Origin: Bacteroidota bacterium
GTDB lineage: Bacteria; Bacteroidota; Bacteroidia; Chitinophagales; Chitinophagaceae
Direction: 5' to 3'
Assembly: GCA_018266775.1 (NCBI GenBank)
Contig: JAFDZS010000007.1
Span: forward strand, 1-64,000
DNA length: 64,000 nucleotides
The notes beneath the pieces were generated by a model. It was not told where the DNA came from, did not search any database, and saw nothing but the letters and a program-made list of their open reading frames with translations. Of this stretch, positions 1-9,155 are shown one piece after another. Positions within the stretch are counted from its first letter, which is position 1. Each line of letters starts with the position of its first letter. The translations under genes were made by a program, and so were the position numbers.

Positions 1-60
<60 letters not shown>

Positions 61-128
61 ATTCCTTACACCTTCAAAAAAGGATTGCAAATATAAATCC
101 ATTGCACTATCCTTCAAAATGTATTTAC

Positions 129-153
129 AAAAAAGCCCCGGGAAAACCGGGGC
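129..153 (-). terminator. Rho-independent terminator of the citrate synthase gene
   Basis: On the minus strand a 7-bp stem GCCCCGG/CCGGGGC with a 5-base loop is followed by six T residues, 20 bases after the citrate synthase stop codon. It separates that gene from the tRNA downstream. Confidence 0.85.
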
Positions 154-172
154 TGTATGTGGTGTAATTTTT

Positions 173-1498
173 TTAATCTCCCCAAATTTCATCTTTCCCA
201 TCCAGCCATAATTTTACAAGGTCTGTTGTTACAGACTTTGGCCTTTCCAGCGGGAAACCCAATGCCCTGTCCCAGATAAGGCTGGCCAATACGCCCAGTG
301 CCCTGGATACGCCAAACAATACGGTGTAAAATTCATATTCCACCATACCATAGTGTACCAATAAAGCACCGCTGTGTGCATCTACATTTGGCCATGGGTT
401 TTTAATTTTCCCCAGCGATTGTAAGATGGGCGGAACGGTGTCATAAATATTCCATACGGTTTGCACTAAAGGATCATCGGGCATGTGCTTTTTGCCAAAC
501 TCCATTTGTGCAGTAAAGCGTGGATCGGTTTTGCGTAATACCGCATGGCCGTAACCAGGTACCACTTTTCCTTCTGTGAGTGTTTTCTTTACGTATTCTT
601 CAATTTGTGCTTTACTGGGTAAATCTGTTCCCAGTTTTTCACGCAATTCAAAAATCCATTTAATTACTTCCTGGTTAGCCAGGCCATGTAAAGGGCCTGC
701 CAAGCCATTCATTCCTGCTGCGAAACTCAGGTAAGGATCGCTTAATGCGGAACCTACAAGATGTGTGGTATGCGCTGAAACATTTCCTCCTTCATGATCG
801 GCATGAATAGTCATGTACAGGCGCATCAGTTCTTTGAATGAATCATCTTCAAAACCCATCATGTGTGCGAAGTTACCTGCCCAGTCGAGCAACCCATTGG
901 GTTGAATATGTTCTCCATTTTTATATTTACGGCGGTAGATGTATGCGGCCACACGCGGCAGGCGTGCAATCAAATCCATTGAATCATCAAATACAGACTC
1001 CCAGTAATCTTTCTTATTCATTCCTGCAGCATAATTCTTGCTAAACTGGCTTTCTGTTTGCAGTGCCATGATGGCCACTACAAATTGTGTCATAGGGTGT
1101 GTGGCTGCAGGTAAAGCTTCAATAGTATCAAATACATGGTTGGGAACATGGCTGCGGCGCTGCCATACGTTGGTAATATGTTGTACATCCTCTTCATTTG
1201 GTAATTCACCAACAAGCATGAGGTGGAACAACCCTTCGGGTAAGGGTTCGGAACCTTTCGGCGCTTTGGGTAATTTTTGCTGTAACTCCGGTATGGTATA
1301 TCCTCTGAACCGTATACCTTCCTGCGCATCCAGTAATGACGTTTCTGTTACCAGGCCGGTAATACCACGCATCCCCTGGTAAATCTGGCTGAGGGTTACT
1401 TCACCAATTTTTTTATTCCCATGTTCTTTCAGCAGCGCTTTAATTTCCTGGGCTACTACATCTGATTTTGCTTTGAATGTGTCTTTAATAATTCCCAT
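173..1498 (-). CDS. gltA: Citrate synthase, eukaryotic/mitochondrial-like type
   Basis: Condenses oxaloacetate and acetyl-CoA to citrate, the entry step of the TCA cycle, in the cytoplasm. The 441-residue protein carries the catalytic triad in its usual motifs: His271 in GPLHGLANQEV, His318 in GYGHAVL and Asp373 in NVDAHSG. The stretch around residues 232-275 (HADHEGGNVSAH, then SDPYLSFAA) resembles animal mitochondrial citrate synthase much more than the E. coli hexameric enzyme. Length also fits the mitochondrial type. The ATG at 1498 gives a normal N-terminus without a targeting peptide. The gene is monocistronic, with a strong terminator directly downstream. I see no clear TAnnTTTG box in the 190-base spacer upstream. 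Confidence 0.97.
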   Translation of the reverse strand: MGIIKDTFKAKSDVVAQEIKALLKEHGNKKIGEVTLSQIYQGMRGITGLVTETSLLDAQEGIRFRGYTIPELQQKLPKAPKGSEPLPEGLFHLMLVGELPNEEDVQHITNVWQRRSHVPNHVFDTIEALPAATHPMTQFVVAIMALQTESQFSKNYAAGMNKKDYWESVFDDSMDLIARLPRVAAYIYRRKYKNGEHIQPNGLLDWAGNFAHMMGFEDDSFKELMRLYMTIHADHEGGNVSAHTTHLVGSALSDPYLSFAAGMNGLAGPLHGLANQEVIKWIFELREKLGTDLPSKAQIEEYVKKTLTEGKVVPGYGHAVLRKTDPRFTAQMEFGKKHMPDDPLVQTVWNIYDTVPPILQSLGKIKNPWPNVDAHSGALLVHYGMVEYEFYTVLFGVSRALGVLASLIWDRALGFPLERPKSVTTDLVKLWLDGKDEIWGD

Positions 1499-1688
1499 AC
1501 CACTAATGAAATTTTAAAAAATATTAGAGTCTCGTTACGTCCGGTTACAGCAATGCAATACAATTGTAAAAGATGCTTAAAATTACGATGCCCTGCCCTG
1601 TTAAACAAAAGTTTTGAAGGAAAGTTGCCAATTAATTTTACGTTACTGGCCTGTACAGTACCTTATTAAAATGAGATTAATGAGCAGG

Positions 1689-2786
1689 CTATTTGGGCGC
1701 TCTTTTATAGAGGTAAAATACCAGTATTCCGAATATAAGGTTCGGCGTCCAGGCGGCGAGGAATGGAGGGAAATTGCCTTTGGTGGCAAATACAATTGAA
1801 AAACGGCTGAAGAGTATATATACCACGCTGATGACTACGCCAATGGCAAGATGAAGGCCGCTGCCCCCTCTTACTTTTCGGGATGCCATCACTGCACCTA
1901 TAATAGTTAATATGAGTACTGAAGCTGGTATGGCATCCCTGTTATACCGCTCCACCAGTAAGGTATTCAATCCTTCTGCCCCCCTGACGCGTTGCTGGGC
2001 GATATATTCATTTAATACCGGCGTTATCATCTGGTCTTTCAGGTATTCATCATTACGCAGATCAACGGGCTTGAAATTGTAATTCATCATTACCGTAACA
2101 GAATGTTTTACCTGTTCACTGATACCTGTGATAGTTCTTTCCGTTACATTGTCCAGTTTCCATTTTCTTGCCGTGGTATCCCAATTGAAATTATCCGCCC
2201 TTAAATTGTATTGCAGTTTATTGCCGGAAAAACGTTCCACAAAAAAACCGTTGCCTGTTTTAGTAATCGTATCATATCCCCTGATACCGATGTAGGTATT
2301 GGAATCGTTTCGGAAATATACATGCTGTTTATAGGTATTATTTCCGTTAAATGAACCGAAGTTGGGGTCAATATATTTCGCTTCAAAATCGCCCCACTTT
2401 TTATTGGCCTTTGGCACTACATACTGGTATCCCAACCATAATAATCCTGCCAGTATTACCCCGCCTGTGACGAAAGGAAGTAAGAAACGCCTGAAGCTTA
2501 CCCCGCTGCTCAATATGGCCACCACTTCCGAACGGTTTGCCATTTTGGAAGTAAAGAAGATTACGGCAATAAAAGCAAATAACGGGAACAGCATGGCATC
2601 AATACGGGGAATGAAGCCAAAATAATAATCAGTAATGATCTTTCCGGCAGGCAGTTTTGACTTTACAAAATCGTCGGTTTTTTCACTTACATCCACTACC
2701 ACCACAATCACTGTCATCAGTAATAAACAAAAGAAAAATGTGGTGAGGTATTTGAATAATATGTAGCGGTCTATCTTTTTAAGCAT
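1689..2786 (-). CDS. LptF/LptG-family (YjgP/YjgQ) permease
   Basis: Inner-membrane subunit of the kind that works with LptB and LptC to extract lipopolysaccharide and pass it to the periplasmic bridge. The 365-residue protein has the family layout: an N-terminal segment starting MLKKIDRYILFKYL with a first membrane helix (about 10-32), helices near 55-80 and 100-122, a large periplasmic beta-jellyroll region (about 125-275), and three C-terminal helices (about 285-360). The motif MANRSEVVAILSSGVS is typical of the cytoplasmic coupling loop. Whether it is LptF or LptG cannot be settled from one sequence; Bacteroidota usually have both, unlinked. A TAnnTTTG box lies 25 bases upstream of the start. 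Confidence 0.9.
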   Translation of the reverse strand: MLKKIDRYILFKYLTTFFFCLLLMTVIVVVVDVSEKTDDFVKSKLPAGKIITDYYFGFIPRIDAMLFPLFAFIAVIFFTSKMANRSEVVAILSSGVSFRRFLLPFVTGGVILAGLLWLGYQYVVPKANKKWGDFEAKYIDPNFGSFNGNNTYKQHVYFRNDSNTYIGIRGYDTITKTGNGFFVERFSGNKLQYNLRADNFNWDTTARKWKLDNVTERTITGISEQVKHSVTVMMNYNFKPVDLRNDEYLKDQMITPVLNEYIAQQRVRGAEGLNTLLVERYNRDAIPASVLILTIIGAVMASRKVRGGSGLHLAIGVVISVVYILFSRFSIVFATKGNFPPFLAAWTPNLIFGILVFYLYKRAPK

Positions 2787-2811
2787 GGCTTACGCCTGTA
2801 TGTTTGTCACG

Positions 2812-2819
2812 CAAATGTA
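2812..2819 (-). promoter_or_regulatory. Candidate -7 box for the LptF/G-family gene
   Basis: The minus strand reads TACATTTG, an exact match to the Bacteroidota primary-sigma -7 consensus TAnnTTTG. It is 25 bases before the ATG at 2786. No convincing -33 TTTG is seen at 19-21 bases, so the call rests on the -7 box and its position. Confidence 0.5.
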
Positions 2820-2909
2820 GCCTAAAATGCGTTTGTGTAAAAGCGGGTATTGATAAGTATTTGTGAAGGTTGATCCAGGATTTCGGATTTGAGATTTGAG
2901 ATTTGACTC

Positions 2910-3359
2910 CATGGTCAGACGTCCACGTCTGACCATGAAACAATAACAGTTTTCTGCATGATGTATTATTGCATTTTTTGCTCACGGGGCACAGCGCCAC
3001 AATGTTGAGACGCACATGGTCTGACGTCCACGTCTGACCATGAAATAATTACAGTTTTCTGCATGATGTATAATTGTATTTTTTGCTCACGGAGGCACAG
3101 CGCCACAAGGTGGAAACGCACATGGTCTGACGGCCCCGTCTGATCATGAAACAATTACAGTTTTCTGCATAAAGTATTATTGTGTTTTTTGCTCACAAAG
3201 GCACAGCGCCACAACGTGGAGACGCACATGGTCTGACGGCCCCGTCTGACCATGAAACAATTACAGTTTTCTTCATGATGCATTATTGCATTTTTTGCTC
3301 ACGGGGCACAGCGCCACAATGTTGAGACGCACATGGTCTGACGTCCCCGTCTGACCATG
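2910..3359. repeat. Array of four ~105-bp tandem repeats plus a fifth palindrome
   Basis: Four units start at 2910, 3015, 3121 and 3227 (105, 106, 106 and 105 bases). A fifth copy holds only its first 28 bases (3332-3359). Each unit opens with a hairpin: two 12-base arms (CATGGTCAGACG type) around a 4-base loop. In unit 1 the arms are perfectly complementary. The rest of each unit is a conserved spacer containing ACAGTTTTCTGCAT, TTTTTTGCTCAC and GGCACAGCGCCACAA. The array fills most of the 614-base gap between the permease and flavoprotein genes; no gene is supported there. Small open frames in it are the repeat read in frame. A similar palindrome occurs at 41857-41884. Confidence 0.93.
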
Positions 3360-3400
3360 AATAAATGACTAAGCTGATGTTTAATTAAGCGAATTGACAT

Positions 3401-4627
3401 CTATATCGCCGCTATTGCTTTCGCTGCGATGAAGCCGGTTGTCCAGGCGTTTTGAAAATTGAATCCACCGGTAATTCCATCCACGTCAATTACTTCGCCT
3501 GCAAAAAATAATCCCGGTACTTTTTTGCTTTGCATGGTGTTGTGGTCTATTGCGTTCAGCTGAATACCGCCGGCAGTAACAAATTCTTCTTTAAAAGTTG
3601 TTTTCCCTTTTACATCACATTCAAATGCACAGATCATCCTGGCAAGCTTGTTTTGTTCTTTTGCAGGCACATCGGCCCAACGTAAGTTTGCATCAATACC
3701 CGACTGTTGCAAAAGGTATTCCCATAGCCGTGATGGCAATTCAAACGCATTCCTTGTAGTAATTTTTTGACCTGCCCTTTCGAAACGCAATTGCTGCAGC
3801 TTTTCTCTGACAGAATTTTCATTATACACAGGCGCCCAGTTAATGCTGATCTTAAAATGATATTGTTGTTGTTGCAGTTCCCGTGCCGCCCAGGCGGATA
3901 ACCTCAGTACTGCCGGCCCGCTTAAACCCCAATGTGTAATTAATACCGGCCCTGATTCAACCAGTTTGGTGCCCATGATTTTTATTGCTGCATTTTCTAC
4001 TGCTATACCCATCAAATCCTGTATAGAATGGCCGGGCATATTAAAAGTAAACAGCGATGGCACCGGGTTTTCAATCTCATGGCCAGTTCCGGCAATCCAC
4101 CCAAATTGTGTTATTTTGGGATATCCCCCGCTGGCAACGCAAATTGTATCGGCATGCAATTTCCTGTTACCAGAAAGCATAACCGAAAATATATTTTCTT
4201 GTTTTTCGATTGCCTGTACTTCTGCATTCATCATGATATTGACATGATACCTGTTGGCTTCTTTCAGCAAACAGTCAACGATCGTTTGAGAAGAATCGCT
4301 TACCGGGAACATTCTTCCATCTGTTTCCGTTTTCAGAGCCACTCTTCTTGCTGTAAACCATTCAATAGTATCTGTTGTAAAAAAATGATGAAATGCTTTT
4401 TTTAAAAAGCCTGCACCGCGTGGATATTTTTTGACCATCTCAGCTATACTGTAACACGCATGTGTAACATTACACCTGCCGCCACCGCTTACTTTTACTT
4501 TACTCAACAGCTTACTGCTTTTCTCAACAATGGTAACTTCCAAAGCCGGGTTCAGCCTGGCTGCATTTACTGCGCAAAAAAATCCTGCCGCACCGCCGCC
4601 AATCACTACAAGGTGTTTTTTTCTCAT
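3401..4627 (-). CDS. HI0933/YhiN-type NAD(P)/FAD-dependent oxidoreductase
   Basis: Flavoprotein of the HI0933 (YhiN/BaiN-like) family. The N-terminus has a dinucleotide-binding Rossmann motif, VVIGGGAAGFFCAV, and the C-terminus has the family's FAD-contacting signature GLFFAGEVIDVDGITGG followed by NFQNAWTTG. A second characteristic motif, VSGGGRCNVTH, lies near residue 70. The physiological substrate of most members is unknown. The ATG at 4627 is chosen because it starts directly before the Rossmann strand (MRKKHLVV); an upstream ATG at 4696 would add 23 non-conserved residues. It is divergent from the hydrolase gene at 4726. Confidence 0.9.
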   Translation of the reverse strand: MRKKHLVVIGGGAAGFFCAVNAARLNPALEVTIVEKSSKLLSKVKVSGGGRCNVTHACYSIAEMVKKYPRGAGFLKKAFHHFFTTDTIEWFTARRVALKTETDGRMFPVSDSSQTIVDCLLKEANRYHVNIMMNAEVQAIEKQENIFSVMLSGNRKLHADTICVASGGYPKITQFGWIAGTGHEIENPVPSLFTFNMPGHSIQDLMGIAVENAAIKIMGTKLVESGPVLITHWGLSGPAVLRLSAWAARELQQQQYHFKISINWAPVYNENSVREKLQQLRFERAGQKITTRNAFELPSRLWEYLLQQSGIDANLRWADVPAKEQNKLARMICAFECDVKGKTTFKEEFVTAGGIQLNAIDHNTMQSKKVPGLFFAGEVIDVDGITGGFNFQNAWTTGFIAAKAIAAI

Positions 4628-4725
4628 TGTTGTATTTGTATCTGAAAGAATAAAATTACGATACAGAAAAGAAATCTGTTTTGTAAATTCATGCATCGTC
4701 TAAATCTTCTACAACCAATTTTACC

Positions 4726-5316
4726 ATGGCAAATGCAATCAGTAAAAAAGATTTGAAAAAAATGGCCATCATTCCTTATGAAAAAATACGCGATGAATTA
4801 AAGACTGGTGATATTTTTTTCAGCAGCGGCAGTTATACCTTTTCCGGCATTATACAAAAGCTTACTAAAAGCACCTGGAGCCATGTTGCAGTAATTTACA
4901 AGGATGAGGAACTGAAACGGGTATTGGTGCTGGAAGCTGAACCTTCAGTTGGTATCAGGCTTATTCCACTTTCCAAGTATTTGCACGACTACAAGGGAAC
5001 AAACCGCCCTTATAAAGGTGAAATCGCATTGGCTCATTTGAGTTTTGAACTGGAGAGAGAAAAACTGAATAAAGGAATCAGTTTTGGCCTTGATGCATTA
5101 ACAAGGCCTTACGATAATTATGAGATCTTCCGTATTATGATCAGGATACTTTTCCGGATAACCAAAAGAGAACGTAACAGAAGTTACATCTGCAGCGAAC
5201 TGGTGAGGGATATTCTTGCAAAGTCCGGAGTGATTATGCAGTATAAAGATACTTATATCAGCCCCGATAATATCTGGCGTGATGAACGCGTAGCTTTGAA
5301 GTGCCGGATATTGTGA
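4726..5316 (+). CDS. Permuted papain-fold (YiiX/NlpC-P60-like) cysteine hydrolase
   Basis: A 196-residue cytosolic-looking protein of the circularly permuted NlpC/P60 (YiiX/YaeF-like) class. In permuted members the catalytic His comes first and the Cys near the C-terminus. Here His53 lies in WSHVAVIY, an acidic residue in VLEAE (Glu70), and Cys156 in YICSELV. The opening ELKTGDIFFS is also typical. Such enzymes are thought to cleave amide or thioester bonds in lipids or peptides, but the substrate here is unknown. No signal peptide is seen. It stands alone, between divergent and convergent neighbours. Confidence 0.75.
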   Translation: MANAISKKDLKKMAIIPYEKIRDELKTGDIFFSSGSYTFSGIIQKLTKSTWSHVAVIYKDEELKRVLVLEAEPSVGIRLIPLSKYLHDYKGTNRPYKGEIALAHLSFELEREKLNKGISFGLDALTRPYDNYEIFRIMIRILFRITKRERNRSYICSELVRDILAKSGVIMQYKDTYISPDNIWRDERVALKCRIL

Positions 5317-5409
5317 GGGTGAATATTGTGAATGGTGAATATGAGGCGGAATTTAAATGAGAACTTTCCTCCTCAGTGATCATAGACAATTGGCCATTCA
5401 ACGTTCGCC

Positions 5410-6210
5410 TTAATAATCGGAACAAAGATTCGGGTTTGCCCTTTCTGCAGCTTCAATTTCAGCAAAAGAAGATAAAATATCTGCCTTCCCTCTTTGTACA
5501 CAAATAGTGTGCTCGTAGTGTGCGGCAGGTTTTCCATCTTCTGTTTTTATGGTCCAGCCGTCTTTATCGTAATAAATATTTTTTGTTCCCAGGTTAATCA
5601 TGGGTTCAATGGCAATCACCATTTGCTCCTTTAGTTTCGCTAATGTTCCTCTTTTACCATAATTCGGTACCTGCGGTTCTTCATGCAGTTTTCTGCCCAA
5701 ACCATGTCCCACCAACTCTCTTACCACACCATACCCATGCTCCCGTTCTGTATAATGTTGTATAGCATAAGCAATATCACCAACACGGTTTCCATGCACT
5801 GCTTTTTCAATTCCTTTGTATAAAGATTCCTTTGTCACTTTCAGCAGTTGCTTTACTTCCGGGCTAATGTTACCTACCGCAAACGTATAAGCGCTGTCTC
5901 CATGAAATCCATTTTTATATGCCCCCACATCCACAGAAACTATATCTCCGTCTTTCAATGGCTCTTTTGTAGGGAAACCATGCACTACAGCGTCATTTAC
6001 CGACATGCAGCATGCATACGGAAAATCCTGGTATCCTTTAAAGGATGGTGTGGCGCCGTTATCCCTGATGAACTGTTCTGCAAACTGGTCCAGTTCAAAA
6101 GTACTGATACCCGGCCTGATCAGTTTTGCCACTTCAGTAAGTGTTTTGCTTACCAACAGGCTGCTTTGCCTGATCAGTTCAATTTCTTCTTTTGTTTTAT
6201 AATGGATCAT
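5410..6210 (-). CDS. map: Methionine aminopeptidase, type I
   Basis: Removes the initiator methionine from nascent proteins. The metal ligands of the pita-bread fold are visible: Asp in VSVDVGAY, Asp in HGDSAYTF, His in GHGLGRKLHEEP, Glu in IAIEPMIN and Glu in HYEHTICV. The ATG at 6210 (MIHYKTKEEIELIR) matches the usual family start and gives 266 residues; a TTG at 6237 would add nine residues that family members lack. It is the last gene of the S10-spc operon, 82 bases after secY, but a terminator-like hairpin sits just ahead of it. The usual next genes (infA, rpmJ, rpsM) do not follow. Confidence 0.95.
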   Translation of the reverse strand: MIHYKTKEEIELIRQSSLLVSKTLTEVAKLIRPGISTFELDQFAEQFIRDNGATPSFKGYQDFPYACCMSVNDAVVHGFPTKEPLKDGDIVSVDVGAYKNGFHGDSAYTFAVGNISPEVKQLLKVTKESLYKGIEKAVHGNRVGDIAYAIQHYTEREHGYGVVRELVGHGLGRKLHEEPQVPNYGKRGTLAKLKEQMVIAIEPMINLGTKNIYYDKDGWTIKTEDGKPAAHYEHTICVQRGKADILSSFAEIEAAERANPNLCSDY

Positions 6211-6220
6211 GTATTGATTC

Positions 6221-6248
6221 AAAACAAACCCCGACAAATATGCCGGGG
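6221..6248 (-). terminator. Terminator-like hairpin between secY and map
   Basis: On the minus strand CCCCGGC and GTCGGGG form a 7-bp stem (one G-U pair) around ATATTT, followed by TTTGTTTT. It lies after the secY stop and ends 11 bases before the map start codon, so it could reduce read-through into map or act as an attenuator. Confidence 0.65.
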
Positions 6249-6292
6249 CTTAATGTATTTTAAGTCCCCTCACTAAGGGGAATTCAGTTTGC

Positions 6293-7636
6293 TCAGATTG
6301 TAGTTGCTGACTGCCTTCCCTGCACCCTGCCACTATTCATTAAACCATCGTACTGGCGCATGAGCAACTGGGTTTCAATTTGCTGTAAGGTATCCAGTAT
6401 TACACCCACCATGATCAGCAATGAAGTACCTCCGAAAAATGTAGAGAATGACTGCGTCATGTGTACAAAAGCCAGTTGACATAAGCCCGGCAGAATACCT
6501 ACCACAGCCAGTAAAACTGCACCGGGTAAAGTAATTCTGTCCATAATGGTACCAATATAATCTGCTGTTGGCTGACCGGGTTTTACACCTGGAATAAAAC
6601 CATTACTTTTCTTCAGGTCTTCAGCCATTTGTTTAGGATTAAAGATCAACGCTGTGTACAGGAAGGTGAATGCAATTACTGCGACTGAATAAATCAGCAT
6701 GTACCACCCGTTGGTATGATCATTCAGGAAGTTAGCTGATTGTGTTGTTTTACCTAAGCCGGTGATAAACGCGATCAGGAATAATATAGCCTGCGCAAAG
6801 ATGATTGGCATTACACCAGATGCATTCACTTTTAAAGGCAGGAAATTTCTTGCACCACCAAACTGCCGGTTACCAACAATTTGCTTGGCATAATTTACAG
6901 GAACTTTTCTTGTACCCTGAATCAGCATGATCAATCCCATAATTACTGCAATCAGGAATACAATTTCCACCATCATGATCAGCAAACCACCTGCGCCTCT
7001 TTCTGCTGTTCTTACTGTCCATTCCTGGTAAATTGCCTGCGGTAACCTTGCCAGGATACCAATCATGATTACAATTGAAGTACCATTTCCTAATCCTTTA
7101 TCAGTAATTTTTTCACCAAGCCACATTACAAACAGTGTACCTGTTGTCAGAATGATTACAGTTGATGTCCAGAAATATGGGGTGTAGGCTGGTATCAATG
7201 CCTGATTAAACTGCGATGTCAGGAAGCTGATGTAAGCAACAGCCTGGAATGCAGTAACACCAACAGTAAGGTACCTGGTCCATTGGTTAATTTTCTTTCT
7301 TCCGCTTTCACCTTCTTTCTGAATTTTTGAAATCTGCGGCACCAGTATCGTCATCAATTGCATGAAGATTGATGCTGAGATATAAGGCATAATACCGAGG
7401 GCAAAAATGGAAGCCCTGTTAAATGAACCTCCTACAAATGTATCCAGCAAACCAAGGAGGCCGCTGGAAGTTTTTGAATTTTTTTGTAAGTCAACCAGGA
7501 TGTTTGGATCAATACCGGGCAGCACAATATGGGTACCGATAACATAGATCAGGATGAGCAGCAACGTGTAAGTGATTTTACTGCGCAACTCCTCTATACT
7601 CCAGATATTTCTTAATGTTGTTATTAACTTCTTCAC
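6293..7636 (-). CDS. secY: Protein translocase subunit SecY
   Basis: Central channel subunit of the SecYEG translocon in the inner membrane. The 447-residue protein has ten predicted membrane helices, with the plug-region motif LGIMPYISASIFMQ in TM2 and the cytoplasmic-loop motif NGFIPGVKPG between TM8 and TM9. It follows rplO by 76 bases, the normal position at the distal end of the spc operon, tying translocon production to ribosome synthesis. A terminator-like hairpin lies downstream, before map. Confidence 0.97.
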   Translation of the reverse strand: MKKLITTLRNIWSIEELRSKITYTLLLILIYVIGTHIVLPGIDPNILVDLQKNSKTSSGLLGLLDTFVGGSFNRASIFALGIMPYISASIFMQLMTILVPQISKIQKEGESGRKKINQWTRYLTVGVTAFQAVAYISFLTSQFNQALIPAYTPYFWTSTVIILTTGTLFVMWLGEKITDKGLGNGTSIVIMIGILARLPQAIYQEWTVRTAERGAGGLLIMMVEIVFLIAVIMGLIMLIQGTRKVPVNYAKQIVGNRQFGGARNFLPLKVNASGVMPIIFAQAILFLIAFITGLGKTTQSANFLNDHTNGWYMLIYSVAVIAFTFLYTALIFNPKQMAEDLKKSNGFIPGVKPGQPTADYIGTIMDRITLPGAVLLAVVGILPGLCQLAFVHMTQSFSTFFGGTSLLIMVGVILDTLQQIETQLLMRQYDGLMNSGRVQGRQSATTI

Positions 7637-7712
7637 AGATTTAAAGCTATTTAATGTTTTGCGCTAAATAAAAAATGACCCAGCAAATAGTGGGTCTGCA
7701 AATATCGGGAAA

Positions 7713-8162
7713 TTATTTAACTATCTCTACAGAACCTCCGGCAGCTTCAATGGCAGCTTTGGCCTTTTCGCTTACCGCATTCACTTTAAATACAAACTTT
7801 CCTTTAACCTCTCCGTTACCTAACAGTTTCACGCTGTCAAACTGGCTGATGAGTCCGTTGATGTATAAATTCTGTAATGTAAATTCTGTGATTCCGTATT
7901 TTTCTGAAAGATGATCTACCTGGCCGATGTTAAACACTTTATATTCGATACGGTTATTATTTTTAAACCCGCGTTTTGGTAAACGGCGCTGAATTGGCAT
8001 CTGGCCACCTTCATGAGCCATTTTACTTTTATAACCTGCACGGCTTTGTCCACCTTTATTACCTTTTGTGGAAGTACCGCCTTTACCGCTTGCTTCACCA
8101 CGGCCTAATCTTTTTTCTTTGTGCGTTGCGCCTTTAGCAGGCTTCAGTGTGTGTAATTTCAT
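7713..8162 (-). CDS. rplO: 50S ribosomal protein L15
   Basis: Large-subunit assembly protein, 149 residues. The N-terminus has the glycine- and lysine-rich unstructured extension with RLGRGEASGKGG and KGGQSRAG that threads into 23S rRNA; the C-terminal globular part ends in the typical AAIEAAGGSVEIV. The 158-base spacer upstream, after rpmD, is among the longest in the operon and holds a GC-rich hairpin at 8185-8205. Confidence 0.97.
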   Translation of the reverse strand: MKLHTLKPAKGATHKEKRLGRGEASGKGGTSTKGNKGGQSRAGYKSKMAHEGGQMPIQRRLPKRGFKNNNRIEYKVFNIGQVDHLSEKYGITEFTLQNLYINGLISQFDSVKLLGNGEVKGKFVFKVNAVSEKAKAAIEAAGGSVEIVK

Positions 8163-8184
8163 GTTGCTTTTATTTTAAACTTAC

Positions 8185-8205
8185 GCCCCGAAAGCATTCC
8201 GGGGC
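8185..8205 (-). other. GC-rich intergenic hairpin between rpmD and rplO
   Basis: Arms GCCCCG and CGGGGC around a 9-base loop, in the spacer before rplO. No T-tract follows on the minus strand, so it is not a standard terminator. Similar hairpins lie at 6229-6248, 9527-9543 and 17813-17836. Confidence 0.5.
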
Positions 8206-8320
8206 TCGCTTGAGTAATTAACAATTAAATAATTTATAATTGATAACGCTTTTTGTTGAATGAGTAAAATATTGCTGTTATAGAATATTATCCATTACCT
8301 AATTATCAATTCTCCATTGA

Positions 8321-8503
8321 TCAGGCCAGTTCTTCTACTTTTACCAGGTGGTTCACTTTAGCAACCATACCTAAGATTTGCGGAGTAGCTTCCACTTCAA
8401 CAGTTGCATTCATCTTTTTTAAACCTAAAGCGGCCATTGTTCTTTTTTGGCGTTCAGATCTGTCGATTACGCTTTTTACCTGTGTTACTTTTATCTTTTT
8501 CAT
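8321..8503 (-). CDS. rpmD: 50S ribosomal protein L30
   Basis: Small large-subunit protein of 60 residues, the normal bacterial length. It opens KKIKVTQVKSVID and has the conserved RQKRTMAALGLKKMN helix region. It lies 63 bases after rpsE and precedes rplO, the canonical spc order. Confidence 0.95.
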   Translation of the reverse strand: MKKIKVTQVKSVIDRSERQKRTMAALGLKKMNATVEVEATPQILGMVAKVNHLVKVEELA

Positions 8504-8566
8504 TGTATTTGGTTAATGGTTCAGAGCAGATGAATCAAACACCCAGCTATGAACTATGAACTAATA

Positions 8567-9085
8567 TTATCCGTTGAATACTTTCTTTAAAGAGATGTTG
8601 CGTGTTTTTGCAACAGCTACCGGTTCACGCAGTGTTGCCAAAGCCTTGAATGTTGCTTTAACTACGTTATGCGGATTTGCAGAACCCAGGTTTTTAGCCA
8701 GTACATCGGTAATGCCTGCAGCTTCCAGTACAGCCCTCATACTGCCTCCGGCAATTACACCGGTACCATGTGCTGCCGGTTTAATATACACTTTAGCAGC
8801 ACCATCTTTACACAATTGATCGTGAGGAATGGTACCATGCATCAAAGGAACTTTAATCAGGTTCTTTTTTGCATCTTCGATGCCTTTGGTGATCGCTTCC
8901 TGTACTTCTTTAGCTTTACCTAAACCATGACCTACCACACCATTTTCATTACCTACAACAACCAGTGCCGAAAAGCTGAATGCACGGCCACCTTTAGTTG
9001 TTTTTACCACACGGTTAATTGCCACCACCTTGTCTTTCAGCTCCAGGTCTCCTGCTTTTACTTTGTTTAAAATTACGTTTGACAT
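8567..9085 (-). CDS. rpsE: 30S ribosomal protein S5
   Basis: Small-subunit protein of 172 residues that contributes to decoding accuracy and mRNA helicase activity. The N-terminal double-stranded RNA-binding domain includes [19 protein letters not shown]; the C-terminal domain has [16 protein letters not shown]. Spacing to rplR upstream is 70 bases. Confidence 0.97.
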   Translation of the reverse strand: MSNVILNKVKAGDLELKDKVVAINRVVKTTKGGRAFSFSALVVVGNENGVVGHGLGKAKEVQEAITKGIEDAKKNLIKVPLMHGTIPHDQLCKDGAAKVYIKPAAHGTGVIAGGSMRAVLEAAGITDVLAKNLGSANPHNVVKATFKALATLREPVAVAKTRNISLKKVFNG

Positions 9086-9155
9086 TTATGTATCGGTTTA
9101 CGATTATGTTTTGTATTCTTTTATTTTCGGTAACGGCTACGATTACCTGATTACA

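Noticed and set aside
2779..3154. Two small minus-strand open frames inside the repeat array
   Set aside because: They are the same repeat unit read in frame; the two share repeated peptide segments and have no independent support.
2910..3359. CRISPR array
   Set aside because: The units are ~105 bases and conserved throughout; there are no unique 30-40-base spacers and no cas genes nearby.
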